DNA from: Colwellia sp. MB3u-41
GTDB taxonomy: Bacteria; Pseudomonadota; Gammaproteobacteria; Enterobacterales; Alteromonadaceae
Assembly: GCF_014076845.1 (NCBI RefSeq)
Contig: NZ_JACGUT010000082.1
Coordinates: 558,001-622,000, forward strand
Direction of reading: 5' to 3'
DNA length: 64,000 nucleotides
In this document: piece by piece, positions 36,967 to 47,402 of the stretch
Numbering within the stretch: the stretch's first letter is position 1
Layout: each line of letters starts with the position of its first letter
Program-made: the position numbers and the translations under genes
The notes under the pieces: model-generated
Databases searched by the model: none
Told to the model about the DNA's origin: nothing
Seen by the model: only the letters and a program-made list of their open reading frames with translations

Positions 36967-39321
36967 ATGAAACATTCAATCAAATCAGCATTGCTTTGCT
37001 TATTTGTTGCTGCCAGTAGTGGTAGTGCGATAGCAAAGAATACGGTCGATACCGATAAATTTCGACAATTAGAAGAAATCTTACCAACACCCAATACTTA
37101 CAGAACAGCATCAGGTGCGCCGGGACATCAATACTGGCAACAACAAGTTGATTACAAAATTAACATTCAACTTGATGATAAAACGCAAACATTAAAGGGT
37201 AGCGAAACAATTAGCTACACCAATAACTCTCCAGATACTTTAAAGTACTTATGGATACAGCTTGATCAAAATCGCTTAAAGCGCGACTCAGACAATCGCT
37301 TAACAAGCACTGCGCCTAATAAAAAAGTAACTTACAACGGCTTGCGTGGCGCCATTGAGTCAACTGAATTTGACGGTGGTAATAAAATCACCGCGGTTAC
37401 CGCGTCAAACGGTAGCGCACTTGACTACACGATTAATGGCACGATGATGCGCATTGATTTACCTAAAGCATTAAAATCAGGTGACGATGTTGAATTCAAC
37501 ATCGGCTGGAACTACAACCTACACGAACAAAAAGTGCTGGGTGGCCGTTCAGGTTACGAATACTTTAAAGAAGACGACAACTACTTGTATGAACTTGCAG
37601 GCTGGTTTCCTCGTGCAGCAGCATACTATGACGTTATGGGCTGGCAAAACAAACAGTTTTTAGGTAACGGTGAGTTCACTTTAGAATTTGGTGACTACGA
37701 CGTTAAAATTACGGTACCTGCTGACCATATTGTTGCCGCTACTGGTGAATTACAAAATGAAAGTAAAGTCTTAACAAAGACACAACAAAAACGCTTAGTA
37801 AAAGCTAAAAAAGCGAAAAAGCCTGTCTTAATTGTTACGGTTGAAGAGGCACTTGAAAACGAAAAGTCTCGTTCAACAAAAACAAAAACCTGGCATTTTA
37901 AAGCGAAAAATGTGCGTGATTTTGCTTTCGCTTCAAGCCGTAAATTTATTTGGGACGCTCAAGGTTATAAAGAAGGCGGTACCGATACCATGGCGATGTC
38001 TTTTTACCCTAATGAAGGTAATCCATTATGGGAAAAGTACTCGACTGAAGCGATTATCCACACTATGCAGCAGTATAATAAATACACTTTTGCTTACCCA
38101 TACCCTGTGTCAATTTCAGTAAATGGTCCTGTTGGCGGCATGGAATACCCGATGATAACGTTCAACGGCCCTCGCCCTACACTTGATAAAAAGACCGGTG
38201 AAAAAACTTACTCTCGCAGCACTAAATACGGCTTAGTGGGTGTTATTATCCATGAAGTAGGCCATAACTACTTCCCAATGATCGTTAACTCAGACGAACG
38301 TCAGTGGACTTGGATGGATGAAGGTTTAAACACTTTCCTACAGTTTTTAGCACAACAAGCATGGGAAGAAGGTTATCCTTCACGACGTGGACATGCTGCT
38401 GATATTACTAACTACATGAAAAGCACGAACCAGGTCCCCATTATGACTAACTCTGAATCAATTCTTCAGTTTGGTAATAATGCCTACGGTAAGCCTGCAA
38501 CAGCATTAAATATTTTACGTGAAACGGTAATGGGCCGCGAATTATTTGATTTTGCCTTTAAAGAATATGCACAACGTTGGATGTTTAAACGCCCAACACC
38601 TTCAGACTTTTTCCGTACGATGGAAGATGCCTCAGCTATTGACCTAGATTGGTTCTGGCGCGGTTGGTTTTACACAACAGATCATGTTGACATCGCTTTA
38701 GGTAATATTCATTTATACCGTCCTAATAGCCAAAACCCTGATACAGAAGCGGCTTGGAAACGGGCATTAGAAAGTGAAAAACCAACTTTTATTAGTGACC
38801 TGCGCGATAAAGGTCAATGGCTTAGAACGACTGACAAGCCTGAATTGTTAGACTTTTATAATGAAAATGACAAATTTACGGCAACCAATAAAGCACGTAA
38901 TACCTACAACAGCGCAAATAAAAAGTTAAAGCAATGGGAAAAAGACCTACTTGTTGATGAAAGAAATTTCTACATCGTTGATTTTGAAAATAAGGGTGGC
39001 TTGGTCATGCCTATTATTGTGCACTTAACTTTTGCAGATAAAACAACAGAACAAGTACATATTCCTGCAGAAATCTGGCGTAAAAATAGCAGTAATGTTT
39101 CTAAATTATTCATTACTGATAAAGAAATTACCGCGATTGCCATTGATCCAAACTGGGAAACAGCTGATGTAGATGTTAATAATAACTATTGGCCAGCACG
39201 CCCTATTAAATCAAGCTTTGAGTTATACAAACGTAAGAAAAAAGATATGATGCGTGACTACAATGTAAAATTAAAGTCTGCAGATGATGAGAAAGAAGAC
39301 AAGGAAGAAGAAGATAAATAA
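36967..39321 (+). CDS. M1 family metallopeptidase, exported
   Basis: Gluzincin aminopeptidase-like protein of 784 residues with a signal peptide (about 1-23, ending AIA). The zinc site is HEVGH (H429, E430, H433) with the third ligand E452 in WMDEGLN, exactly 18 residues later. The upstream GPVGGMEYPM is the exopeptidase substrate-binding motif (GxMEN-like). The N-terminal beta domain and helical C-terminus match M1 proteins; the tail is very charged (KEDKEEEDK). It overlaps the next gene by one base. Probably periplasmic; substrate unknown. Confidence 0.92.
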   Translation: MKHSIKSALLCLFVAASSGSAIAKNTVDTDKFRQLEEILPTPNTYRTASGAPGHQYWQQQVDYKINIQLDDKTQTLKGSETISYTNNSPDTLKYLWIQLDQNRLKRDSDNRLTSTAPNKKVTYNGLRGAIESTEFDGGNKITAVTASNGSALDYTINGTMMRIDLPKALKSGDDVEFNIGWNYNLHEQKVLGGRSGYEYFKEDDNYLYELAGWFPRAAAYYDVMGWQNKQFLGNGEFTLEFGDYDVKITVPADHIVAATGELQNESKVLTKTQQKRLVKAKKAKKPVLIVTVEEALENEKSRSTKTKTWHFKAKNVRDFAFASSRKFIWDAQGYKEGGTDTMAMSFYPNEGNPLWEKYSTEAIIHTMQQYNKYTFAYPYPVSISVNGPVGGMEYPMITFNGPRPTLDKKTGEKTYSRSTKYGLVGVIIHEVGHNYFPMIVNSDERQWTWMDEGLNTFLQFLAQQAWEEGYPSRRGHAADITNYMKSTNQVPIMTNSESILQFGNNAYGKPATALNILRETVMGRELFDFAFKEYAQRWMFKRPTPSDFFRTMEDASAIDLDWFWRGWFYTTDHVDIALGNIHLYRPNSQNPDTEAAWKRALESEKPTFISDLRDKGQWLRTTDKPELLDFYNENDKFTATNKARNTYNSANKKLKQWEKDLLVDERNFYIVDFENKGGLVMPIIVHLTFADKTTEQVHIPAEIWRKNSSNVSKLFITDKEITAIAIDPNWETADVDVNNNYWPARPIKSSFELYKRKKKDMMRDYNVKLKSADDEKEDKEEEDK

Positions 39322-39845
39322 TGATAAAAATTTCATTATTTAAAAGCTTTATTTTTTGTTTATTGTGTGGGGTTGCGCTTTCCAGTGCAGCCCACCGCTA
39401 CTTCTTTGGATTAACTGACTTGTCAGTTAATCCAAGAACCCATAATATAGAAGTGATTCATCAACTAACGGCTCACGACATCGAAAACGCCATTGCTGAA
39501 CAGCAGCAAATACACTTTTCACCCGAGCACGCAGCATACGAACAGATGATCCAAAACTATGTCGAAGCGCACTTCAAACTTATTGACGTTCAAGATAATA
39601 AGTATCACGAAATAAAACTTAATTGGATTGGTTTAGAAATAACTAAAGGTAACGTTTATATTTACCAAGAAGCTAATTTTGAAAAATTTTTATCGGGATT
39701 AGTGGTAAAAAATGATTTACTCGTCGATACTTACGTTCAACAGATAAATACTGTAAATTACAAAGACGAAACGATTATTGGCAGTTTAACTTTTTCGAAA
39801 TCCGTTAAAACGGCGAAAATTGCGATAATAAAAAACAATAACTAG
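39321..39845 (+). CDS. DUF6702-like exported protein
   Basis: A 174-residue exported protein with a signal peptide (about 1-23, ending SSA, then AHRYFFGLTDLSVN). The start of the mature chain, the HQLTAHDIENAI stretch and the later WIGLEI...VYIYQEA strands match the DUF6702 pattern as I remember it; no function is known to me. Its ATG overlaps the stop of the M1 peptidase (TAATG), a coupling that suggests the pair act together. Confidence 0.75.
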   Translation: MIKISLFKSFIFCLLCGVALSSAAHRYFFGLTDLSVNPRTHNIEVIHQLTAHDIENAIAEQQQIHFSPEHAAYEQMIQNYVEAHFKLIDVQDNKYHEIKLNWIGLEITKGNVYIYQEANFEKFLSGLVVKNDLLVDTYVQQINTVNYKDETIIGSLTFSKSVKTAKIAIIKNNN

Positions 39846-39920
39846 TAGGAACGATTTATATTTGCTAAATTAACATGCAAAATCAATTTACTAGTATAAC
39901 TAAGCCCTTGGGAAACATTC

Positions 39921-40385
39921 ATGAATGTAGAGTTTATCAACCCTTTCTTATCTTCAATGCTCAATGTAATGTCTACTATGGCACAAATGGAATTAGTACC
40001 AGAAAAACCTCGTTTGAAAAAAAATGAAGTTGCTATGGGTGATGTTTCAGGTTTAATTGGCATGGTGAGCACGCAAACTAAAGGTTCACTATCCATTACT
40101 TTTGAAGGAAAGTTGGCACTTGCGACCATGAAAAAAATGGTGGGTGAAGGTCCTGACGAAATTAATGAAGAAATTACTGATTTAGTCGGTGAAATTACTA
40201 ATATGGTTACCGGTGGCGCTAAGCGCATGCTTAGTGAAAAAGGTTTTGAGTTTGACATGGCAACGCCTATGGTTGTTTCTGGCAAAGATCATACCATTAA
40301 CCATAAAGCTGACGGTCCTATTATTATTATTCCGTTAAATTCTGAATTTGGTAAAGCTTTCATTGAGTTTAGTTTCGACAAATAA
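39921..40385 (+). CDS. cheX: chemotaxis phosphatase CheX
   Basis: CheC/CheX-family phosphatase that dephosphorylates CheY-P; 154 residues. The catalytic signature E91-xx-N94 (GEITNMV) with P116 about 22 residues later is intact. The repeat structure (GLIGMVSTQTKGSLSITFEG, then GPIIIIPLNSEFGKAFIEF) fits CheX. No other chemotaxis genes adjoin it; a chemoreceptor lies at 54784. Confidence 0.9.
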   Translation: MNVEFINPFLSSMLNVMSTMAQMELVPEKPRLKKNEVAMGDVSGLIGMVSTQTKGSLSITFEGKLALATMKKMVGEGPDEINEEITDLVGEITNMVTGGAKRMLSEKGFEFDMATPMVVSGKDHTINHKADGPIIIIPLNSEFGKAFIEFSFDK

Positions 40386-40423
40386 TAATGTAGTTATTTT
40401 CAACGCCTTTAATCTAAAGACCC

Positions 40424-40460
40424 AAACCTCGTTTAGTCATAAACGAGGTTTTTTATTTTT
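40424..40460. terminator. terminator of cheX, shared with the metE remnant
   Basis: Perfect 12-bp stem AAACCTCGTTTA, loop GTCA, complement, then a T-rich tract on the plus strand. The convergent metE remnant ends at 40474, and A residues at its other side also give a T-run on the minus strand. Confidence 0.88.
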
Positions 40461-40473
40461 ATACGCTATAACA

Positions 40474-42698
40474 CTATTTAGCGCGTAACAATTTAGCGGT
40501 AGTGACCATATTAGCTAAAGCTAATTCTCTTTCCAGCCACCTTCTCGTTTTCAAGCCACAATCTGGATTTATCCATAAACGCTCTTTAGGAATTTATTGT
40601 TGCGTCTGCTCAGCTAACTTAGTCATCCACGCAACGCTAGGCACATTAGGTGAATGAATATCATAAACTCCGGGGCCTAAATCATTGGGGTAGTCTTGTT
40701 GCTCAAATGTATTGAGTAATTGCATATTTGAACGAGATGTTTCTATAGTAAGTACATCCGCATCTAATTTGATAATTGCCGCCATTATTTCATTAAACTC
40801 TGAATAACACATATGACTGTGAATCTGTGTTTCAGCTTTAACATTAGCCGCGGTTGCCCAGTGTAAATACTCTTGCCATTGGCTGTTCTTTAACGGCATT
40901 GCTTCACGTATTGTGGGTTCATCTATTTGAATAATCGCTGCGCCATTTTCTTCAAGTTCCTTGACTTCATCAGCAATCGCTAGCGCTATTTGCAGAGTGA
41001 CCTCTTTGCGTGAAATATCGTCACGTACAAATGACCAAGAAAGGATAGTAATAGCTCCCGTGAGCATCGCTTTTACAAGCTTCATGGTTAAAGACTGTAC
41101 GTATTTTATCCACTCTAAGGTCATTGGCTGCTTTCGGCTTACATCACCAAAAATAATTGCTGGTTTTACACAATGGGACCCATAACTTTGCACCCAGCCA
41201 AATTGACTAAACACGACACCATTAAGTTGCTCACCAAAATATTCAACCATATCGTTACGTTCAGCTTCACCATGAACCAGCACATCGAGATCTAACGTCT
41301 CTTACTTCGCAATTGTCTGTCTGATCTCTTTCTTAATAAGCCACTGATATTCAACTTCAGAAATGACGTTATTACGCCATTGACCACGTATTTTGCGAAT
41401 ATCACCTGTTTGTGGAAATGAACCTATCGTTGTGGTCGGATAGTGAGGCAAATTTAATTTTTTTGTTGGACTGCTTTTCGATCGGTAAATGACTGAGAGC
41501 GATAAACGGCATTAGTATCAATATTTTCAGTACGCTTTCTCACCATTAAATTTTCAACAGCGGGTGAGTTTATTTTTTGTTGGTGGCTAGCAGAGTAATT
41601 TGAAATATCGTCAATATTTCCTGATTGAAACGCTACTTTTAATAATGAAAATGCCTGACATTTTTGTTTCGCAAAGGCTAACCAAGACTTTACCCCATCA
41701 TCAAGTTTGAGTTCTTGGTCTAAATCTACGGAGCAATGCACTAAAGAACAAGAGGGTGCAAGCCATAAGCGTTCAGCTAAAAGATCAGCAATATCTTTAT
41801 ATTTTTGATAGTTTGCCAATAAATTATTTTTCCAAATATTTCGACGCCCAATGATATCACCCAGTGATCAGGTAATTCGTTAATAATATGTTTAACCGAC
41901 GTTGGCTCTGCAATGGTGTCAATATCTAAACCATCAACATTAAATTGCTTTATTTCACTAATAACATGATCGATTGATGAAAAATAAGTAGCAAGTAAAA
42001 TCTTTTATGAGGCATTTTCTAGAGTTTTATAAGAGTCTTTAAAAGCGACTACCCATTCAGAAGAAAGCTCTAGCCCTAAAATAGGCTCATCAATCTGTCA
42101 CAATTCAACATTGGTTGCTGTTAGTTGTTTAAAAATAACTTGATAAGTCTTAATAAGTTTTGGGAGATACTGTAGTTTTTTATCAGCATCGCCAGCACTT
42201 AAGTACAAATAGGTTAAAGGGCGTATGAGCACTGGTTTAATAGCAGTTCCCAACGCTTTGGCTTCGACAGTCTGTGCTAAAAGCCCTGTTAAATCGACGT
42301 TAAACTCAGTATTTTCATCAAGTTCAGGAGTGATATAATGATAATTGGTGTCAAACCACTTAGTCATGTCACTGGCTGAACAATCACAACCACTAGGAGC
42401 TTTACCCCGAGCGATTCTAAACTCAGTATCGATCATATCATCACTTCCTTGAAAACGTTGCGGAATTGAGCCTAATATCATGGTTGTATTAAGCATTTGA
42501 TCATAATATGCAAAGTCGCCAACAGGTAAAATATCGATTCCAGATTTTTGTTGAACTAACCAATTACTTTTTCTTTGTTGCTTACATGATTCAATAAAAC
42601 TTTCTTTGGTTAAACGCCCTGCCCAGTAGTTTTCTAATAAGAATTTTAACTGCCTTTTTACGCCAATTCGCGGAAAACCTAAATTATGAATTTGTCAT
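40474..42698 (-). pseudogene. metE: degenerate metE (cobalamin-independent methionine synthase)
   Basis: Colinear similarity to MetE along its length but in broken frames. The N-terminus NLGFPRIGVKRQLKF follows an early shift after ATG 42698. Then come MILGSIPQRF, VQIDEP-type text at 42090, [65 protein letters not shown] and the terminal [13 protein letters not shown]. Breaks include stops at 42098-42100, 42005-42007, 41302-41304 and 40594-40596 and frameshifts near 42690, 41840 and 41456. The region coding zinc ligands survives only in fragments, so no active enzyme can be made. Methionine synthesis presumably relies on MetH elsewhere. Confidence 0.93.
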
Positions 42699-42738
42699 AT
42701 TATCTCCATGATATATTAATATTTACATCAATCACAAA

Positions 42739-42754
42739 AGGCGTCTAGATGGCT
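42739..42754. promoter_or_regulatory. tandem met boxes (MetJ operator) between metE and metR
   Basis: AGGCGTCT directly followed by AGATGGCT. These match the MetJ consensus AGACGTCT at 7/8 and 6/8 positions. MetJ is known to bind tandem 8-bp boxes in met promoters; binding here is inference. Confidence 0.6.
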
Positions 42755-42826
42755 ATATAGTTACAATTATTGAATATGATGTACTTAACAAGCGCATAAA
42801 TTTCAACAAGGAGATGAAGAAAACTC

Positions 42827-43673
42827 ATGAGCTTTGAATTAAAACAGCTAAAATCAATTTTGGCTCTGGAAGCCGGTGGTAATATGCGTAAAGCAGCTTA
42901 TCAACTGTGTTTGAGCCAATCGGCACTCTCTCATCAATTTAGAGAATTAGAGCACAGGGTCGGTGGAGAATTATTTATTCGAAATTCAGTACCACTAATT
43001 TTTACTCAAAAAGGCCAAGTATTGTTGAGCTTAGCTAAAAAAATATTGCCACAGGTAAGCAAGGCTCATCAGCAATTAATGCAGAAAAATATGACTCATC
43101 ACAACATAGTTATCGATATACAATGCCATGCTTGCTTTCAATGGTTATTACCGATAATCCAAAAGACCAGTAATACCTTTCCTTTTTATGAGTTTGAGTT
43201 TGAGTTTGAGTTTGGTAATAGCTCTTTTTTGTCGAATCATCAATCACAAGCAGGTTTGCTATTTAGTGATGATGAAAATAATAATACTTATAACGCGACA
43301 CAAAAAATAGGCAGCGTTGAATTACTCGCTATTTTACCTAAGCATCATGCCTTAACACAAAGAAAGTTTATTGATGCTGAAGACTTTGCTTTGCAGACGT
43401 TACTCACTTACCCCGTTGAAAAGGATCGACTTGATATTTTCAATTTATTGTTACGACCAAAGCATGTACAACCAGCTCAGATAAAACAAGTGGATAATAG
43501 TCATGTGATTTTACAAATGGTGGCAGCAAATATGGGGATTGCTATATTACCTAATTGGTTGGTTACCAGCATGGCTGGTTCAATCGTTAGTCGACGTTAA
43601 ACTACTAACAAAAAAAGGAATAACAAAAATACTCTATCTTCATTACGACAGCAATAATATCGGAAAAAAATGA
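42827..43673 (+). pseudogene. metR: metR (LysR-type regulator), C-terminal frameshift
   Basis: LysR-type activator homologous to MetR: the helix-turn-helix (LKQLKSILALEAGGNMRKAA, LSQSALSHQFRELE) and an effector domain are intact to about residue 245, ending ANMGIAILPNWLV. The frame stops at 43598-43600 after 257 residues. In another frame the next bases read KLLTKKGITKILYLHYDSNN, a plausible continuation, giving the expected 290-300-residue MetR with a frameshift near 43590. A GAGTTT tandem (43189-43212) adds EFEFEFEF in the effector domain. The DNA-binding half may still be made. Divergent from the metE remnant. Confidence 0.75.
43189..43212 (+). repeat. GAGTTT hexanucleotide tandem, four copies, in metR
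   Basis: Four perfect copies encode EFEFEFEF inside the effector domain. The frame is kept, but the stretch is atypical for MetR and may reflect slippage in a gene no longer under selection. Confidence 0.8.
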
Positions 43674-43707
43674 CTAAGCATTCGATTACCGGATATAAGA
43701 GATGCCT

Positions 43708-44874
43708 TTACTGCACTGACAAGGTAATGTGTACTCGGCGAGTAATATTACATAAAAGCTCATAAGGAATCGTTGTCGCACATTTGGCTATTTCAGCGAC
43801 CGATAATTGCTCTCCCCATAACGTCACCACATCACCGACTTGCTCTTGTGAATTAATCCCTAAATCAATCGTTATCATGTCCATTGATACACGTCCTACT
43901 AAGGGCACCCTGCGCCCATTAACCAGCACAGGGGTGCCATTTTGGGCATGCCGCGGATAACCATCGCCATAGCCAATAGCAACAACACCAATAATGGTTT
44001 TTTCTTCACTTTTCCATGCGTAGCCATAACCAACAGACTCTCCCGCAGCTAATTCTCGTATAGCAATCAAGCTTGATTTCAATGTCATGACAGGTTGGAG
44101 GTCGCAGCTTTTATGCTTATTAATCAATGCGCTTGCTGAGATACCCTTTGCTGTGTTTTCAAGTGGCAAAGGAGAAACCCCGTAAAGCAATAGTCCTGGG
44201 CGGATCCATTGATAGTGGCTCATTGGCCATGCAAAAATACCCGCAGAATTTGCTAATGTTCGCTCTTCATCACAGCCCATTGTGACCTTTTCAAAGAGTG
44301 ATATTTGCTCACTCGTCGCTTTACTACTTTTATCATCCGCACAACCTAAATGACTCATCAGTACCATGTTCTCTTGGACGTTTTCTGAGCCTAATAGTTG
44401 CTGATAAAAATGCGTAAATTCTTCAGGGTTAATACCTAATCGATGCATACCCGTATCGATTTTTAACCAGACTTTCAAGGGAGATGCTAGCTTTGCCAAT
44501 AAAAGGGCATCAAGTTGTTGACGGTTATGAATAACCGTTTGTAAATTATTTTCCGCAAGTATGGTTAAGTCTTTTGCATTAAAGAAACCTTCTAGCAACA
44601 CAATCGGCTGAGTGATACCTGAAGCTCGAAGTGCCAACGCTTCATCAATTCTTGCCACCGCAATGGCGTCAGCAGTCATCGAAGAGTCTCCGTACTCATT
44701 TATCATACCTTGATCAGAAAATAATGCGTGAGCAATACGTTCTAAGCCATGGCCATAAGCATTTGCTTTTAGCACCGCCAGCACTTTTGATCTCGGTGCT
44801 AGCGACTTAAGTTGCGCTAAATTATATTTTAGCGCTGATAAATTAATGATTGCTGTTGCTGTTGTTAGCGCCAT
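43708..44874 (-). CDS. alr: alanine racemase
   Basis: PLP-dependent interconversion of L- and D-alanine for peptidoglycan. The PLP lysine is K36 in AVLKANAYGHG, and the second catalytic region is SVGYGYAW with RVSMDMITIDLG downstream. Other signatures are KIDTGMHRLGI and IRPGLLLYG. The 388-residue length is normal. The start overlaps the dnaB stop by one base, the common dnaB-alr pair. Confidence 0.96.
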   Translation of the reverse strand: MALTTATAIINLSALKYNLAQLKSLAPRSKVLAVLKANAYGHGLERIAHALFSDQGMINEYGDSSMTADAIAVARIDEALALRASGITQPIVLLEGFFNAKDLTILAENNLQTVIHNRQQLDALLLAKLASPLKVWLKIDTGMHRLGINPEEFTHFYQQLLGSENVQENMVLMSHLGCADDKSSKATSEQISLFEKVTMGCDEERTLANSAGIFAWPMSHYQWIRPGLLLYGVSPLPLENTAKGISASALINKHKSCDLQPVMTLKSSLIAIRELAAGESVGYGYAWKSEEKTIIGVVAIGYGDGYPRHAQNGTPVLVNGRRVPLVGRVSMDMITIDLGINSQEQVGDVVTLWGEQLSVAEIAKCATTIPYELLCNITRRVHITLSVQ

Positions 44875-46292
44875 TAATCTTCATCTAAAACATGCGGACC
44901 CGCATAATTGTCAAAGCGTGAAAATTGCCCTTGGAAAGTTAGTGGCACACGACCAATTGGGCCATTACGTTGTTTACCAATGATTATTTCTGCCATACCT
45001 TTAAATTCAGAATCATCATGATAAACTTCATCACGATAAATAAACATGATCAAATCAGCATCTTGCTCAATAGAGCCCGACTCACGAAGATCCGAGTTAA
45101 TAGGACGTTTATCTGAACGTTGCTCCAAACTACGGTTAAGCTGAGAAAGCGCAACAACTGGTACTTGCAATTCTTTTGCTAATGCTTTTAATGACCGTGA
45201 TATTTCTGCTATTTCTAGCGTTCGGTTATCAGCAAACTGTGGTGCACGCATTAACTGTAAATAATCAATCATTATCATACTTATACCACCATGATCACGA
45301 GCAATACGACGTGCACGAGAGCGAACGTCAGTAGGTGTTAAACCAGCGGCGTCATCAATAAACATTTTACCTTTATCAATAAGTAAACCCATCGTTGATG
45401 ACAAGCGCGCCCAATCTTCATCACCTAATTGTCCCGTACGAATTTTGGTTTGATCAATACGACCTAAAGAGGCAAGCATCCTCATCATCAATTGTTCTGC
45501 GGGCATTTCTAAACTGAAAATCAATGCAGGTTTATCTTCTGTCATCGCCGCATTTTCTGCAATGTTCATCGCGAATGTGGTTTTCCCCATTGAAGGACGT
45601 GCAGCAACAATAATGAGGTCTGATTTTTGGAAACCAGCCGTCATTTTATCTAAATCAGAAAAGCCACTAGAAACACCAGTAACACCATTATTAGGCGCAG
45701 AACAAAGCTGCTCAATACGATCAACCGTTTTTTCTAAAACCGAGGTAATGTTTTCTGGTCCCTCTGATTTATTAGCGCGCTGCTCAGCAATAGCGAATAT
45801 TTTAGTTTCAGCAAAATCAAGAAGTTCTGCACTCGCACGTCCTTGAGGATCATAACCCGCTTCAGCAATTTCATTCGCTACACTGATCATTTCACGTGTA
45901 ACAGCACGCTCTCGCACAATATCCGCATAAGCAGTAATGTTAGCAGCACTAGGCGTATTCCTCATCATTTCTGCGAGGTAAGCAAAACCACCAGCGTCTT
46001 CGAGTCGTTGCTCGTTTTCTAGTGCTTCAGATAAGGTAATTAAATCAACAGGGTTGCCTAATTCAATTAACGCAGCAATGGTTTCAAAAGTGATACGATG
46101 CGAACGACTGTAAAAATCTTGGGCAACAACACGTTCACCGACACGGTCCCAAGTCTCGTTATCAAGCAGTAAACCACCCAGTACAGATTGTTCAGCCTCA
46201 AGTGAATGAGGCGGAACTTTTAAAGCATTCATCTGACTATCTTGAGAATACTTCTTATCTTTAAAAAATTTATTTGGCTTGCGCTCTGCCAT
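44874..46292 (-). CDS. dnaB: replicative DNA helicase DnaB
   Basis: Hexameric 5'-3' fork helicase. The N-terminal domain (about 25-130, VPPHSLEAEQSVLGGLLLD) precedes a linker and the RecA-like core with Walker A ARPSMGKTTFA (K237), MIDYLQLM and the arginine-finger region RESGSIEQDAD. The 472-residue length is standard. There is no intein. One-base overlap with alr. Confidence 0.97.
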   Translation of the reverse strand: MAERKPNKFFKDKKYSQDSQMNALKVPPHSLEAEQSVLGGLLLDNETWDRVGERVVAQDFYSRSHRITFETIAALIELGNPVDLITLSEALENEQRLEDAGGFAYLAEMMRNTPSAANITAYADIVRERAVTREMISVANEIAEAGYDPQGRASAELLDFAETKIFAIAEQRANKSEGPENITSVLEKTVDRIEQLCSAPNNGVTGVSSGFSDLDKMTAGFQKSDLIIVAARPSMGKTTFAMNIAENAAMTEDKPALIFSLEMPAEQLMMRMLASLGRIDQTKIRTGQLGDEDWARLSSTMGLLIDKGKMFIDDAAGLTPTDVRSRARRIARDHGGISMIMIDYLQLMRAPQFADNRTLEIAEISRSLKALAKELQVPVVALSQLNRSLEQRSDKRPINSDLRESGSIEQDADLIMFIYRDEVYHDDSEFKGMAEIIIGKQRNGPIGRVPLTFQGQFSRFDNYAGPHVLDED

Positions 46293-46370
46293 TTATATAC
46301 CCTAAAACACTATCGCAAATGCGAGATTAAAACTTTTCGTAGGTTAGCAGAATTTCCTTTGAAACAGAAT

Positions 46371-46404
46371 AAAAAAACGAGCTAGCATCGTCCCTAACTC
46401 GTTC
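46371..46404 (-). terminator. terminator of the ECF sigma operon
   Basis: On the minus strand AACGAGTTAG, an 8-base loop and CTAGCTCGTT (one G-U pair), followed by a T-run. It lies just past the DUF4097 gene stop. Confidence 0.82.
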
Positions 46405-46430
46405 TATTTTAAATGCCTGAACAATAAAGA

Positions 46431-47378
46431 TTAATGGCTAACATTAATCACACCACTTACTGTACTTGCACGTACATTGGCATTAGCACTACCAGTTTCA
46501 AATTGTAATGTTGAACTTGGGCCATACTTAGCTTTATTGGCTTTTTGACCGGTAACTTTATTAATAATATCACCGCTAGCACTTGTAGATAAACGAAAAC
46601 TTGCGTTCACATTTTTCTGGAGTTTTAAGGCTAAGCCACCGCTAATACTCGACATTTTTACCTCTCCCCCATCGTTTAACGATAAACTTCCTGAAAAATC
46701 ACCACTGATATTTGAAACCGTTAGTTCGTCAACCTCGTTCAGTGAGATTTTAATATCACCACTGACATTCTCGATCTCCACTTCTTTTGCTGTTGATTGT
46801 GAATCAATTTCGCCACTGATCACACGCAAACTCAAGCGTCCGCTAGATTGACGATCTTTAATATTGCCACTAACCGTCGACAAACTTACTTTACCAGATA
46901 ATTTTTTGCTGTCGATATCGCCACTCACTGAAATTAATTCAATGCGTTCGCTTAAATTAATTGCGTTAACGTTACCACTGACTGTTTTTCCTTCTGCACT
47001 GGCATGTAAATTTTCAAAGCTAATATCACTCGAAATACCATCAAAGCTGACACGAATGTTTTTTGGCATGTGTATCGTTAGTATCGAACCTTTATGGTGG
47101 CCCCAAAAGTTATTGTTATGCTTTTCAAGCTCAACTTTAATTTTTACACTTGAACCTTGCTGCTTAAACAGTAAACCTTCTGCTTCATCTTCCAACTCTC
47201 CTTTAACCGCAATGATATTTTTGTCCCAACCAATAACGGTAACCTTGCCGCGCAAATTTTCGATATTAACACTACTCACATCCCTTAGCGTTAATGACTT
47301 ATCTATCTGCTCACCAGCAAAACTTGAACAAGCCACAGAAAATAACATCATCGGAATAACTTTTTGTAAAATACTCAT
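46431..47378 (-). CDS. DUF4097 beta-helix-like exported protein
   Basis: A 315-residue exported protein: signal peptide (about 1-21, VACSSFAGE) and a repetitive body in which short units recur (ISVSGDIDSKKLSG, STVSGNIKDRQSSG, RVISGEIDSQSTAK), the parallel beta-repeat style of DUF4097. An envelope-stress role is suggested by linkage to an ECF sigma/anti-sigma pair. It is the last gene of that operon, 24 bases after the anti-sigma gene. The exact function is unknown. Confidence 0.85.
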   Translation of the reverse strand: MSILQKVIPMMLFSVACSSFAGEQIDKSLTLRDVSSVNIENLRGKVTVIGWDKNIIAVKGELEDEAEGLLFKQQGSSVKIKVELEKHNNNFWGHHKGSILTIHMPKNIRVSFDGISSDISFENLHASAEGKTVSGNVNAINLSERIELISVSGDIDSKKLSGKVSLSTVSGNIKDRQSSGRLSLRVISGEIDSQSTAKEVEIENVSGDIKISLNEVDELTVSNISGDFSGSLSLNDGGEVKMSSISGGLALKLQKNVNASFRLSTSASGDIINKVTGQKANKAKYGPSSTLQFETGSANANVRASTVSGVINVSH

Positions 47379-47402
47379 AACTACCTCTATATATTACTAC
47401 TT

